Translations under genes and position numbers: made by a program
In this document: piece by piece, positions 1-8,495 of the stretch
Position numbering within the stretch: position 1 is the stretch's first letter
How the letters are laid out: each line of letters begins with the position of its first letter
The notes under the pieces: generated by a model
Databases searched by the model: none
The model's input: only the letters and a program-made list of their open reading frames with translations
Told to the model about the DNA's origin: nothing
From: CAVPJC01 sp963705155
Lineage (GTDB): Bacteria > Chloroflexota > Anaerolineae > Anaerolineales > UBA4823
Direction: 5' to 3'
Assembly (NCBI GenBank): GCA_963705155.1
Contig: CAVPJC010000001.1
Span: 372,001 to 436,000, forward strand
DNA length: 64,000 nt

Positions 1-303
1 AAAGGCAGTCGCGCCGCCCGCCGCCAGCGCCACCCAGAATGACACCCCGTAATCCAACATCAATAATGCCCCGGTATAGCCTCCAATCGTGACAAAGGCC
101 GCGTGTCCCAGGGCGAGTTGGCCGGAATACCCGGTGATAAAGTTCAAGCTGAGCGAAAGCACGACCCAGATCAGCAGGAGCACAAGCACGTGCATGGCAT
201 ATGTGGAACGGATGAAAAGAGGTGCTACCGCAGCCACGATGAGCATCAAAGCCTGCAGCGAAATTCGGTCTGGCAACCGGAGCTTCTGAAGTTTGAGCTT
301 CAT
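1..303 (-). CDS. livM: Branched-chain amino acid ABC transporter permease LivM, partial
   Basis: Only the N-terminal 101 residues are in the window; the gene continues past the left edge. LivM is the second membrane permease of high-affinity branched-chain amino acid (or amide/urea) importers. The visible part has two hydrophobic stretches and the family motif LNFITGYSGQLALGHAAF, where the inner-membrane core starts. The ATG lies inside the livH stop (ATGA, 4-bp overlap at 300-303), so translation is coupled to livH. Substrate cannot be read from this fragment. Confidence 0.9.
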   Translation of the reverse strand, partial: MKLKLQKLRLPDRISLQALMLIVAAVAPLFIRSTYAMHVLVLLLIWVVLSLSLNFITGYSGQLALGHAAFVTIGGYTGALLMLDYGVSFWVALAAGGATAF

Positions 304-1199
304 AACGAGCTCCTTTGTTCGCGGGCGATGATACCCATGGGACGGAATAACATCACGACGATAAGCACGATGAAAGCGATTGCATCTCGATAGCCCGAAG
401 ACAGGAAACCCGCCCCCAGGTTTTCAGCCATCCCCAACAGCAACCCCCCTAACATGGCTCCAGGGATGCTGCCAATTCCACCGGTCACTGCAGCCACGAA
501 CCCCTTTAATCCAGCAATCCACCCCATGGTCGGATACACCGCGCTGTAATAAATTCCGATTAGAATACCGGCCAGGGCAGCCAGGCCAGAACCGATGGCA
601 AACGTCACCGAAATGGTATGGTCCAGATTCACGCCCATCAAGGATGCAGCGCCGCTATCTTCCGAGCAGGCGCGGATGGCCTTGCCCATCCGTGTATATT
701 TTACGAACCATTGGAGCAGCAGCACCGCTACAATCATGATCGCCATCATGAAGATCTGCATGCCGGTGAGAATGGCGCCGCCAACATTGAAACGCACGCC
801 CTCAAAAAGCGCCGGGGTTGGCCGGGGTTCGGCTCCAACCAAGAACTCCATGAAATACGTAATAAAAAAAGAAACGCCCAGCGAACTCATGAAAGTGGTT
901 AATCGGCTTCTACCACGGATGGGTTTGTAGGCAACCTTTTCCATAAAAACGCCGAAGATCGCCGCGCCACCCATAGCGACCAGTAAAGCCAGCGCAAAAG
1001 CTGGCCACAAGGGAAGGTAATTCAACAGCAGCAGCCAGGCAAAAAAGGCCACGTAGGTGCCTACCATATAGACTGCCCCGTGGCCAAAATTGATAAATTT
1101 AAGAATTCCGTATACCATGCTGTAGCCGATGGCAATCAGAGCATAACTCATTCCGATCGCCAGGCCGCTGATGATCTGCTGTATGATCAGTTCCTTCAT
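300..1199 (-). CDS. livH: Branched-chain amino acid ABC transporter permease LivH
   Basis: A 299-aa integral membrane protein of the LivH family, the usual length. The N-terminus has QQIISGLAIGMSYALIAIG and the C-terminal half has the conserved GGIGSIPGAMLGG loop. About eight hydrophobic segments are visible. It would pair with LivM (overlapping downstream gene) and the lipoprotein binding protein encoded upstream to form an importer for branched-chain amino acids or related amides. The start is supported by AGGAGA seven to twelve bases upstream. The two ATPase subunits expected for this family are not visible and probably follow livM outside the window. Confidence 0.92.
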   Translation of the reverse strand: MKELIIQQIISGLAIGMSYALIAIGYSMVYGILKFINFGHGAVYMVGTYVAFFAWLLLLNYLPLWPAFALALLVAMGGAAIFGVFMEKVAYKPIRGRSRLTTFMSSLGVSFFITYFMEFLVGAEPRPTPALFEGVRFNVGGAILTGMQIFMMAIMIVAVLLLQWFVKYTRMGKAIRACSEDSGAASLMGVNLDHTISVTFAIGSGLAALAGILIGIYYSAVYPTMGWIAGLKGFVAAVTGGIGSIPGAMLGGLLLGMAENLGAGFLSSGYRDAIAFIVLIVVMLFRPMGIIAREQRSSL

Positions 1200-1240
1200 T
1201 CGGAAAAATCTCCTGCAGGTACCCTAATCCTCCTCAGGCA

Positions 1241-1275
1241 GCCAGCTTGCGGCAGTCCAGATGCCGCAAGCTGGC
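1241..1275 (-). other. Intercistronic stem-loop between binding-protein gene and livH
   Basis: A perfect 13-bp inverted repeat (GCCAGCTTGCGGC, 1241-1253, and 1263-1275) encloses a 9-nt loop. No U-run follows it on the minus strand. In ABC transporter operons such hairpins commonly protect or partly terminate the mRNA so that the binding protein is made in excess over the permeases. That role is inferred here from position only. Confidence 0.6.
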
Positions 1276-1317
1276 TTCTCCCAAACCCCAACTAAGACAT
1301 GGGGTGCACAACGACAC

Positions 1318-2490
1318 TCATTTGACGTACGGAGCAAACTTACCGTCTTTGACAATAAGCTTGAGGTAAAGACCTTGCTGGAACATGCGGTCGCCGTCAG
1401 AGTCGAAGGAAATCGCGCCGGTAACGCCGGGTTTATCCTTAACACTGGTCGTCAACCATTCCTTGGCGCCATCTCGAGTGCAGTTGCCGGCAGCCAGGGC
1501 ATCCAGAACCAGCACTGCCGAGTCGTAGGTATAGCCGGCGCCGTTGTTCGGATCAGTGCCGAAAGCGGCACGGAAGGCTTTCACGAAGTCAGCAACGTAG
1601 GCATCGGTTAAATCGACCGTATAAGCCGAAACGCTGCGCACCCCTTCGACCGCCGCCCCACCCAGATTGACCAATTCGGGGGCGAAAATTCCGTCGGAGC
1701 CGAATAGAGGCGCCGAGAAGCCTACGTCAGGGGCTTGCTTCATCCAGAACGCCGCTGCTTCATACTGCCCAAAGATGACCACCGCATCGGGTCCGGCCGC
1801 TTTGAATTTGGCCAGGATGGCGCTGAAATCCTTCTGATCCATCAGCACAGCTTCATTGGCAATCATCTCGCCGCCGAATTCGGTGACGGCTGCCGCAAAT
1901 ACATCATATAAGCCTTTGCCATAGTCGGTGTTTTCATAGAACGAAGCGACTTTTTTATAGCCCTCCCCATTGACAACCCAATCTGCCAGGTACCGGGCCA
2001 TCAACTCGCCGGTGGGGATCACGCGGAAGGTGTACGGCCCGGCCTCCCGGATCTTGGGGGCTACGCCGTAATAATCCATCTGCACAATGCCGGCTTCGTT
2101 AAAGATTGGTGCAGCCGCCAGGACAGCCGAGCTGTTCCAACCATGGATTGCCGCCAGGATGCCTGCGTCGCCTGCAACCTTGGTAGCCACATTGGCGGCT
2201 TCTTTGGGGTCGGCCTTATCATCGTACAATTCCATCTTGGCCATGCGGCCATTGCATATTCCACCCGCCGCGTTGCGCTGGTCAACTGCGAGCTGAGCGC
2301 CTTTGGAAGCCAGCAGCAGATCGGCCGAACCTGGCCCGGTTGTGGGACCCATGAATGCGATACGCACATCGCCCGCAGCCGCCACGGGAGCTTGTGTTTC
2401 CACTGCCCCAGGGGCTGGCGTGGCCTGCGCGCATGCCGAGCTAAGCCCCATCACAAAAAGCAAGCATAGAATCAACACAGTCTTTCGCAT
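1318..2490 (-). CDS. ABC transporter substrate-binding lipoprotein (LivJ/LivK-type, type I periplasmic binding fold)
   Basis: A 390-aa Leu/Ile/Val-binding family protein. The start at 2490 (MRKTVLILCL) is chosen because AAGGAGAAAAGG lies just upstream; an earlier in-frame start would run into the iclR gene. A signal peptide ends in the lipobox LSSAC, so the mature protein should be lipid-anchored with Cys at its N-terminus, followed by a Pro/Ala/Thr linker. The body has family features such as FMGPTTGPGSA, the region around YDDKADP, and a late TYDSAVLVLDALAAGNC segment. It is the first transporter gene after the IclR regulator, 25 bp from it. The ligand may be a branched-chain amino acid, an amide or an aromatic acid and cannot be fixed from sequence. 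Confidence 0.9.
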   Translation of the reverse strand: MRKTVLILCLLFVMGLSSACAQATPAPGAVETQAPVAAAGDVRIAFMGPTTGPGSADLLLASKGAQLAVDQRNAAGGICNGRMAKMELYDDKADPKEAANVATKVAGDAGILAAIHGWNSSAVLAAAPIFNEAGIVQMDYYGVAPKIREAGPYTFRVIPTGELMARYLADWVVNGEGYKKVASFYENTDYGKGLYDVFAAAVTEFGGEMIANEAVLMDQKDFSAILAKFKAAGPDAVVIFGQYEAAAFWMKQAPDVGFSAPLFGSDGIFAPELVNLGGAAVEGVRSVSAYTVDLTDAYVADFVKAFRAAFGTDPNNGAGYTYDSAVLVLDALAAGNCTRDGAKEWLTTSVKDKPGVTGAISFDSDGDRMFQQGLYLKLIVKDGKFAPYVK

Positions 2491-2515
2491 TTCCTTTTCT
2501 CCTTTTCTGAATCGG

Positions 2516-3295
2516 TTACTCTGTCCTATATCCCAGATCAGCAGAGATCGCGTCTGCCGTCTGGATGACTGATTCAATGACTGCCGATAGCAAGGCCGGC
2601 GTTAGACGGGTGGACGGCCCTCCAACGCTGACAGCCGCAACCACTCTCTGGTTGGAATCCCGCACCGCAGCGCCCACCGCGTTAAAACTCACCTCGTACT
2701 CCTCCAGGTTCAATGAGTAACCCTGACGCCGGACAATTTCCAGGGTTTCCCGGATTTTATCGGCATCGGTGATGGTCTGTGGGGTATATTGGATAAAATT
2801 CTGGTTCAGGTAATCATCCAGCCGTTGGGGCGGAAGCCCGGCCAGGAGAATTTTTCCCGCCGCCAGGCAGTGCGCCGGTATCGGTTTGTCGCTGTTTAAT
2901 ATAATTCCCAACCTGTAAGAGGAGACCTGAGAATAAACGGTGACCACATCAAAATTGCGGTTAATTGTGTCTAACAGAACGGTCTCGCCCCATAATTCCG
3001 CCAGTTTTTTCACGTGCGGTGCTGCAATGCGGATAAGATCGTTGCTGCGTTTGGCCTGCTCTCCCAGCTTGATGAGCCCATAACCCAGGCGATACCTTCC
3101 GCTGTCTTCGTCTTGGATTAACAAACCTTCGAGCACTAACGCTTGCAAAATGCGGTAAGCGGTGGTTGGATGAAGACCGGTCTGATTGGACAGATCGGTC
3201 AGGCTCAGGCCATTCTGATGGCGGGCGACAATATTCAGCAGCCCGCAGGCCTTGGAAATCAATTGCGTGCCACGAACGATATGAGGAGCAGCCAT
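2516..3295 (-). CDS. IclR-family transcriptional regulator
   Basis: A 259-aa protein with an N-terminal winged helix-turn-helix (about residues 10-70, including LSNQTGLHPTTAYRILQAL) and a C-terminal IclR effector-binding domain (about 85-255, with the family's SYRLGIILN and VSFNAVGAAVRD stretches). It is the first gene of the regulator-transporter operon, so it probably controls uptake of the transporter's substrate and its own synthesis. A palindrome of the IclR type sits directly in front of its start codon (3300-3314). No strong ribosome binding site is visible before the ATG. Confidence 0.93.
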   Translation of the reverse strand: MAAPHIVRGTQLISKACGLLNIVARHQNGLSLTDLSNQTGLHPTTAYRILQALVLEGLLIQDEDSGRYRLGYGLIKLGEQAKRSNDLIRIAAPHVKKLAELWGETVLLDTINRNFDVVTVYSQVSSYRLGIILNSDKPIPAHCLAAGKILLAGLPPQRLDDYLNQNFIQYTPQTITDADKIRETLEIVRRQGYSLNLEEYEVSFNAVGAAVRDSNQRVVAAVSVGGPSTRLTPALLSAVIESVIQTADAISADLGYRTE

Positions 3296-3299
3296 TTCA

Positions 3300-3314
3300 T
3301 TTCACATAGTGAAA
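3300..3314. promoter_or_regulatory. Candidate IclR operator palindrome
   Basis: TTTCAC-ATA-GTGAAA is a perfect 6-bp inverted repeat with a 3-nt spacer. It lies 5 bp before the iclR start codon and about 10-25 bp downstream of the predicted transcription start. Its position fits negative autoregulation by the IclR protein. Confidence 0.6.
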
Positions 3315-3331
3315 GTAGTTTTTACATTATA

Positions 3332-3360
3332 AGTATATAGATTTTTATGGGGATTGTCAA
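3332..3360 (-). promoter_or_regulatory. Sigma-70 promoter of the iclR-liv operon
   Basis: On the minus strand, TTGACA (3360-3355) and TATACT (3337-3332) are separated by exactly 17 bp. The transcription start is expected near 3325, some 30 nt before the iclR ATG, which puts the palindrome at 3300-3314 within the first transcribed bases. Confidence 0.7.
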
Positions 3361-3549
3361 GTAATAATTTTCACAGCCGGATGCGCGTTTTTTTGACCCC
3401 ACAGATGTGGCGCTGACAGTAGTAAACATACCAGACCAGTGTTCATCCCGCCGCTACATTGCATCTTGACTTCAAATTCCCTCGACGTGAGGTAGAATAC
3501 TTTTGTCCTCATTTTTATTAACATATTTACCCGTTGAGGAGAACCTCCC

Positions 3550-4083
3550 ATGAAAAAAATCCCATCCGGCCTGTCGCGCATTTTGATCTCCCAGGAAACC
3601 ATCCAGGCCCGCGTTCAGGAGCTGGCCGACCAGATATCGAACGATTACCGCGGCATCGAAGACCTGTACATGATCGGCATCCTCAAGGGCGCTTTCATCT
3701 TTATGGCCGACCTGACCCGCGCCCTGAGCATCCCGCACATCGTCGACTTTATGGCCCTTTCCAGCTACGGCAAGACCACCACTTCCGGCGCGGTGCGCAT
3801 TTTGATGGACACCCGTGAGCCGATCGAGAACCGCCATGTCCTTCTGGTGGAAGATATCCTGGATACCGGTCACACGTTAAGCTATCTCTATGCCCTCTTA
3901 AATGGGCGCAATCCGGCCTCCCTGCGCACCTGCGTGCTGGTACGAAAGACCCGTGAAAGTGTGGAAGTGCCGGTGGATTATCTGGGCTTTGAGATCCCGG
4001 ACGTGTGGGTGGTGGGTTACGGCCTGGATTTTGGCGACCGCTACCGCACGCTGCCCTATATTGGCGAAGTGAAGCAAGGGTGA
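3550..4083 (+). CDS. hpt: Hypoxanthine(-guanine) phosphoribosyltransferase
   Basis: A 177-aa type I phosphoribosyltransferase that salvages hypoxanthine and guanine to IMP and GMP using PRPP in the cytoplasm. The PRPP-binding signature VLLVEDILDTGHTL is at about residues 97-110 and the flexible loop SSYGKTTTSG at about 71-80. Length and domain order are normal for bacterial HPRT. TTGAGGAGAA lies just upstream of the ATG. It is a single-gene unit; no terminator hairpin with a U-run is visible in the 98 bp that follow. Confidence 0.95.
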   Translation: MKKIPSGLSRILISQETIQARVQELADQISNDYRGIEDLYMIGILKGAFIFMADLTRALSIPHIVDFMALSSYGKTTTSGAVRILMDTREPIENRHVLLVEDILDTGHTLSYLYALLNGRNPASLRTCVLVRKTRESVEVPVDYLGFEIPDVWVVGYGLDFGDRYRTLPYIGEVKQG

Positions 4084-4181
4084 TGCAGGCACAGCTACAC
4101 TGAAGTTCCGATTTTTAATCCCCGATCAGCCCGGGTTGGCACGAAACGTGCTACCCTCCCAAGTAACCGGGAGATTGGGCT

Positions 4182-5467
4182 ATGAAAAGCTGGATGACGC
4201 CCCTGGCGGGCGTAATACTGTTGATGTTTGCTGCGGGCGTTGTTTGGGGTATGTTGGCGCCTGCAGAGCCGGGCACGGCCCTGGCAAACGGGCTGCAGGC
4301 TCCCCTTGATGATCGCCTCGCAGCGCCTCTGGAGGCCGCCAAGCCGGTCTACAACTGGTGGGTGTGCGAAGACCTGGGTCTGGGGCCTGTGCCGGGTGTA
4401 TCCGGCCTGCGCCAACGCTTCCGGCTGTGCCACCACCAGGATTGGGAAGTGCTGGCTTACTGCACCCAACCCGGTCTGCCTGCGCCGTCGCTGGGACAGC
4501 GCTGTACGCGCATCTCGAACAAGACTTACCAGTGCGGCAGCGGTGTACAGGTGGTCCGCGAGTATGATATTCTGGATACACCTGCCCCTTCGCCAACCAT
4601 CACCGCCACCCCCGGGCCAAACGACACGCCCACACCCACGCCTACAACGCCGGCTCCCAGCCCAACCTTCACCCCCACGCCGACAAGAACAGCAACCACA
4701 GTCAGCCCAACTACCCCGGCGCGGCCCGCGTGCGGCCCGGCGGCCCGGGCATTTTGGAGCGCATTTTCCCGTTCCTGGCCCGTCGCCAACCCGACCTCAC
4801 GCCCACCCCATCGCTGCCACAGCACGCACCGGCGCCGGTCCTGGCGCCTACTCCCGCACCTGATTTCCACGGCATTGATTTTAGCAACACCAGCCGCTGG
4901 GTGCGCATCCGGATTATCCCAAAGGATAAGCGTGTCAACGGCGGCAGGCCAATCGTGATGGCCTTCATCCCGGGGAAGAAGTGTGTCTTTGGCGATAACC
5001 GCGCCTGTGTCGCCAGCTACCAGGTTGAGGAATCAGCACATGTCACCTTCCTCTCCATTCATTCGGGTTTCGGAGGCGAAGCAGAGACCTTCCGGCGGGC
5101 CGTGGAAGGGAGCGGGCTGGATCATGCTGCATTCTCGCTCAAGCGGGTGCGGGCCAACCTGCGCTGGCTGGAAGGCTCCCAGGTTGTCATCACGCAAGGT
5201 AAAAAACGTTTGAAAGGCCTGACGCTCGCGGCGGTGGGACGAGTGCCGCCCAAGGAACTGCGCGATTACTTTGGCGCCTCGCTCTCCGCTGCCATCGGAC
5301 AGGCTGCCGGGCAAGACCCATCTCTGGCTGCCTATCTCTCGCCTGATTCGCCGCTGCTTGTCTTTGAAACCTGCGGCTGGCGCATCCCTGGCGAAGCGCA
5401 GGCCAGGGGCGCCACAGATACCAGCGCCTCCGTGTACCTGGGTGTGATCGTCCGTACGACACCATAA
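4182..5467 (+). CDS. Secreted protein with Cys-rich N-terminal part, Pro/Thr linker and conserved C-terminal domain (frameshifted)
   Basis: Two overlapping reading frames look like one gene. The first starts at 4182 with a signal peptide or anchor (WMTPLAGVILLMFAAGVVWG), then about 100 residues with several cysteines, then a low-complexity Pro/Thr linker. The second frame (open through 4730 to 5467) continues with more Pro/Thr linker and a globular domain of roughly 190 residues containing GRPIVMAFIPGKKCVFGD. The frame change lies in the linker at about 4700-4735; the total length is not a multiple of three. I do not recognise the family. The layout suggests an exported, surface-attached protein. 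The alternative is two separate genes, but the linker on both sides argues against it. Confidence 0.6.
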
Positions 5468-5480
5468 CGCTTAAATCAAA

Positions 5481-5504
5481 CAGGGCTGCCCGTGGGCAGC
5501 CCTG
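5481..5504. terminator. Bidirectional hairpin terminator candidate
   Basis: CAGGGCTGCCC-GT-GGGCAGCCCTG is an 11-bp perfect stem between the end of the secreted-protein gene (plus) and the cold-shock gene (minus). On the minus strand it is followed by TTTGATTT; on the plus strand by a weaker T-rich stretch. It separates two convergent genes. Confidence 0.7.
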
Positions 5505-5524
5505 CATTTCTCGGTTTCTAGTGG

Positions 5525-5734
5525 TTAAACCGGCACTACATTGGCAGCTTGCAGCCCTTTAGGCCCTTCTTCAACCGTATATTCCACTTTCTGGTCTTTC
5601 TCCAGCCGGCGATAGCCGCTCGTCTGGATGGCAGAAAAATGCACAAAAACATCGTCGCCGTCCTCGCGACCCAGGAAGCCGTAACCTTTGGCGGCATTGA
5701 ACCATTTTACGGTTCCGACAATTCGTTCACTCAT
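5525..5734 (-). CDS. Cold-shock domain protein (CspA family)
   Basis: A 69-aa single-domain RNA chaperone, the full length of the family. Both RNA-binding motifs are present: RNP1 as KGYGFLGRE and RNP2 as VFVHFSAI, followed by the usual VEYTVEEGPKGLQAANV end. The start at 5734 is chosen because GGAG lies 7 nt upstream; an ATG two codons earlier would sit too close to it. The gene is monocistronic and convergent with the secreted-protein gene. It is preceded by a strong promoter and a leader of about 85 nt, as is common for cold-inducible csp mRNAs. Confidence 0.95.
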   Translation of the reverse strand: MSERIVGTVKWFNAAKGYGFLGREDGDDVFVHFSAIQTSGYRRLEKDQKVEYTVEEGPKGLQAANVVPV

Positions 5735-5825
5735 TTTCATTCTCCGTCTTACTAAATATTCTTCCACAGATAACGGGCAGGCGCATTCCCTCACCATGTC
5801 GGATTTTCTGCACTTAACGAACAGA

Positions 5826-5854
5826 AGATTATCACCATTGAGAATGAGTGTCAA
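5826..5854 (-). promoter_or_regulatory. Promoter of the cold-shock gene
   Basis: Minus strand: TTGACA (5854-5849), 17-bp spacer ending in TGA, then TAATCT (5831-5826), i.e. an extended -10. The predicted start near 5819 leaves an untranslated leader of about 85 nt before the csp start codon at 5734. Confidence 0.65.
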
Positions 5855-5890
5855 GGAGAGTGTTACAGGAACGTGGAGAATATCCACGAC

Positions 5891-5940
5891 TGTAAGCAGG
5901 TTGTAAGCAACTTTACAAAATAGAATATCCGTGCTATGAT
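5891..5940 (+). promoter_or_regulatory. Promoter with upstream direct repeats for the DUF4287 gene
   Basis: TTTACA (5912-5917) and TATGAT (5935-5940) are 17 bp apart. Just upstream and overlapping are two copies of TGTAAGCA (5891-5898 and 5902-5909) with 11-bp periodicity, about one helical turn. The second copy also forms an inverted repeat TTGTAA/TTACAA (5901-5918). This spacing is typical of a site for a dimeric regulator, though which one is unknown. Confidence 0.5.
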
Positions 5941-5968
5941 TTCGAGCCATCACGAAAAGGAGGATTTT

Positions 5969-6547
5969 ATGGGTAGCTTGGATCAGGCATACGAAACACA
6001 ATTGAAGAACATTCAGACCAAAACCGGCAAGACCCTGGATGAGCTTGAGAAGCTTGTGCAGGCCAGCGGGCTCACCCGGCACAGCGAAGTCCGCGAGATG
6101 CTCATGCAGGCGCTGGGACTGGGGCATGGCGACGCCAACGCCCTGGTGCATCATGTGTTCAAATCGGATGGGCAGCGCCTCGCCCAGGCCAAAGGCGCCA
6201 CCACCGAAGATGTGCTCAATGAGATTTACCTGGGCGCCAAAGCCGGCCTGCGCCCCATTCATGACCGGTTGATGGACGCCATTCAGGATTTTGGCGAATT
6301 TGAAATCGCGCCCAAGAAAGGCTATCTCAGCCTGCGGCGGAAAAAACAGTTTGCCATGATCGGCCCGGGCAGCAACACGCGCCTCGATGTGGGGGTAAAT
6401 ATGAAAGGCCTGCCGGGAACCGAACGTCTTGTGGAACAACCCCCCGGGGGCATGTGCAATTACAAGGTCAAAGTCACCCGCCTCGAAGAGGTGGATGACG
6501 AGCTGATCGCCTGGGTCAGGCAGGCATACGACAGCTCTGGCGGGTGA
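5969..6547 (+). CDS. DUF4287 / DUF5655 domain-containing protein
   Basis: A 192-aa cytosolic protein of unknown function. Residues about 1-75 match the DUF4287 pattern (MGSLDQAYETQLKNIQTKTG start, then alpha-helical KTLDELEKLV). Residues about 85-190 match the DUF5655 domain (IHDRLMDAI, then KKGYLSLRRKKQFAMI). The ATG at 5969 has a near-perfect AAAGGAGG site; an ATG at 5936 lies inside the -10 box and is rejected. It stands alone between its own promoter and terminator. Confidence 0.8.
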   Translation: MGSLDQAYETQLKNIQTKTGKTLDELEKLVQASGLTRHSEVREMLMQALGLGHGDANALVHHVFKSDGQRLAQAKGATTEDVLNEIYLGAKAGLRPIHDRLMDAIQDFGEFEIAPKKGYLSLRRKKQFAMIGPGSNTRLDVGVNMKGLPGTERLVEQPPGGMCNYKVKVTRLEEVDDELIAWVRQAYDSSGG

Positions 6548-6563
6548 TCGGGTTTTTAAAATA

Positions 6564-6592
6564 AAAGCGTGGGCGCCTGGCGCCCACGCTTT
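6564..6592. terminator. Bidirectional intrinsic terminator
   Basis: The stem AAAGCGTGGGCGC / GCGCCCACGCTTT has a 3-nt loop and ends in A/T runs on both sides (TTATT on plus, TTTTATTTTAAAAA on minus). It can stop both the DUF4287 transcript and the acyl-CoA dehydrogenase/etf transcript coming from the other side. Confidence 0.85.
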
Positions 6593-6614
6593 ATTGTGAA
6601 GATTTGGGGCAGGC

Positions 6615-7653
6615 CTACTTGCCCAGTTTTTTCTTAAAAGCCTCGGTCAGCGCTGGCAGAATGGCGAACAGGTCGCCCACCACACCGAAGCGCGCCATCT
6701 TAAAGATTCGGCGCCTCGGGGTCTTTGTTGACCGCCACGATCACCTTGCTGGTGCGCATGCCAGCCTGGTGCTGGATGGCGCCCGAAATGCCTGCCGCGA
6801 TGTACAGGTTGGGAGCCACCACTTTGCCAGTCTGGCCCACCTGGGCCTCGTACGGGATATAACCGGCGTCCACCGCGGCGCGGCTGGCGCCCACGGCGCC
6901 GCCCAGAACCTGGGCCAGGTCGCCCACCAGCTTGAAACCCTGCTGGGCGCGCCAGATTTCACTCTGCTTATCATCCAGTCCGGCAGGTGGGGTCAACCCC
7001 GGGTTTACCGAAACGCCGCGCCCGCCCGAAACGATCACAGATGCGTCCATCAAGCTGACGCCGCCGTCCGATACGGTGTATTCCACCACTTTACTGGCGA
7101 TGGCGCCCTCAGCCACGGCCGGCTCCACTTTGGTCACCTTGCCCGTGCGGGAAGGATCAGCCTGAGCGGCTGCGAAGGCACGCGTGCGCGTGGTGAAGAT
7201 CATCGGCAGCTTGTCTGAAACAACTTTGGTGAGCAGCTTGCCGGCGTACACCGGGCGCGTCCCCACGGCGCGGCCATCCTGCACTTCCAGGGCAACCACG
7301 TCAGGGATCACACCGGTATCCAGATCAATGGCGGTCATGGCAGCCAACTCACGCCCACGTGATGTGGTGGGGAAGAACATGGCGGCAGGAGCAGCTTCTT
7401 TAGCCAGTTTTGCAATCAGGGCCGTGTATGGCTCGGGGCGGTAATCCAGCAGGGAGGCATCATCGCAGAACAGCGCCTCACTGGCGCCGAACTCGATCGC
7501 CTGGCCGGCCACTGACTGTGGCCCAAACACCACGGCGGTCACACTTCCGCCCAGTTTTTCGGCCAGAGTCAATCCTGCGCCGAGGGCTTCCCAGGAAGCC
7601 AGATGGACCTGGCCTTTAAATTGGTCAATGTAAACAAGGATTTTATTGCTCAT
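6615..7653 (-). CDS. etfA: Electron transfer flavoprotein alpha subunit EtfA (one frameshift near the 3' end)
   Basis: EtfA carries the FAD that takes electrons from acyl-CoA dehydrogenases. The first 317 residues are open (6700-7653), with the C-terminal FAD-domain landmarks GGRGVS, SRAAVDAGY, GQTGKVVAPNLYIAAGISG and IQHQAGM. That frame then stops after NKDPEAPN. A shift at about 6706-6710 (CCGAATCTTT where CCGATCTTT is expected) restores the canonical end, IFKMARFGVVGDLFAILPAL and LGK, with the stop at 6615-6617. The span has one base more than a multiple of three, so a single inserted base explains it, most likely a sequencing error. The start overlaps the etfB stop by 4 bp. Confidence 0.93.
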
Positions 7654-8432
7654 GACAGCACCTTCTCAGCCAGGATTTTATCGACCAGTTTTTCGGCTAT
7701 CTCTTGCGGGCTGCTGCCTGTAACCAGCTCGGTAATCACCTCGCGCGCCGGTGGGCTGATCAACTCGGGCCAGCGAACCGCCGGAACAGGTGCAGAGATA
7801 CCCAGGTCGGCCAGGGTCCAGGTGGGAATGCTGGCTTTGGATGCCTTGCGAATACCCATAAAGGATGGGTAGCGCGGCTCGGCAATATCTTTTCCAACGC
7901 TGAGCACCGCTGGTAGTTTGGCTTCCACCACCTGACGGCCTTCCTCGGTGGCGCGGCCTACCCGCACGCTGCCGGCGGCAGGATCGAAGGCGCTGATGAC
8001 GGACACCAGCGAAAGCACAGGCCAACCGAGCACGCGCGCCGTCTGGGCGGCGGTGACGCCCATATCGCCATCGATGGCCTGGCGGCCAAAGAAAGCTGCA
8101 TCCACGCCCCCAACCTTCTTCAGGGCGGCAGCCAGCACTTTAGCCGCGGCCTGGCTGTCGGCTCCGGCCAGGGCCGGATCTGAGATCAGGATGGCTTCAC
8201 TGCAGCCCATCGCCAGGGCGTGCTTGAGCGCTTCTTTGGCGCTTTCGCCGCCCATGCTCAGGGCAATCACATCACCGCCAAGCGCCTCTTTTTGTTGCAA
8301 AGCGGCCTCTACGGCGTATTCATCCCAGGGATTGATCACCAGCGGTGCATCACCCCAGGACACTTTCCCATCTTCCACCACAACCTTGGCGGCAGAATCG
8401 GGGACCTGTTTGACGCAAACAACGATTTTCAA
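7650..8432 (-). CDS. etfB: Electron transfer flavoprotein beta subunit EtfB
   Basis: A 260-aa EtfB, normal length, binding AMP and forming the heterodimer with EtfA. It begins KIVVCVKQVPDS, has the AMP/NAD-type loop around VINPWDEYAVEAAL, and the family signature near GVTAAQTARVLGWPV. The start codon is TTG, supported by AAAGGAGG 5 bp upstream. It lies between the acyl-CoA dehydrogenase gene (64 bp upstream) and etfA (4-bp overlap), so the three form one beta-oxidation or amino-acid oxidation operon. Confidence 0.95.
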   Translation of the reverse strand: MKIVVCVKQVPDSAAKVVVEDGKVSWGDAPLVINPWDEYAVEAALQQKEALGGDVIALSMGGESAKEALKHALAMGCSEAILISDPALAGADSQAAAKVLAAALKKVGGVDAAFFGRQAIDGDMGVTAAQTARVLGWPVLSLVSVISAFDPAAGSVRVGRATEEGRQVVEAKLPAVLSVGKDIAEPRYPSFMGIRKASKASIPTWTLADLGISAPVPAVRWPELISPPAREVITELVTGSSPQEIAEKLVDKILAEKVLS

Positions 8433-8495
8433 AGCGACCTCCTTTATGTTTTTTTAAAATCCGAAATGATTTTGATCGGGCGAGAGTCTTTGTGG

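Noticed and set aside
3466..3498. hpt promoter TTGACT ... TAGAAT
   Set aside because: The spacer is 21 bp, too long for a normal sigma-70 promoter.
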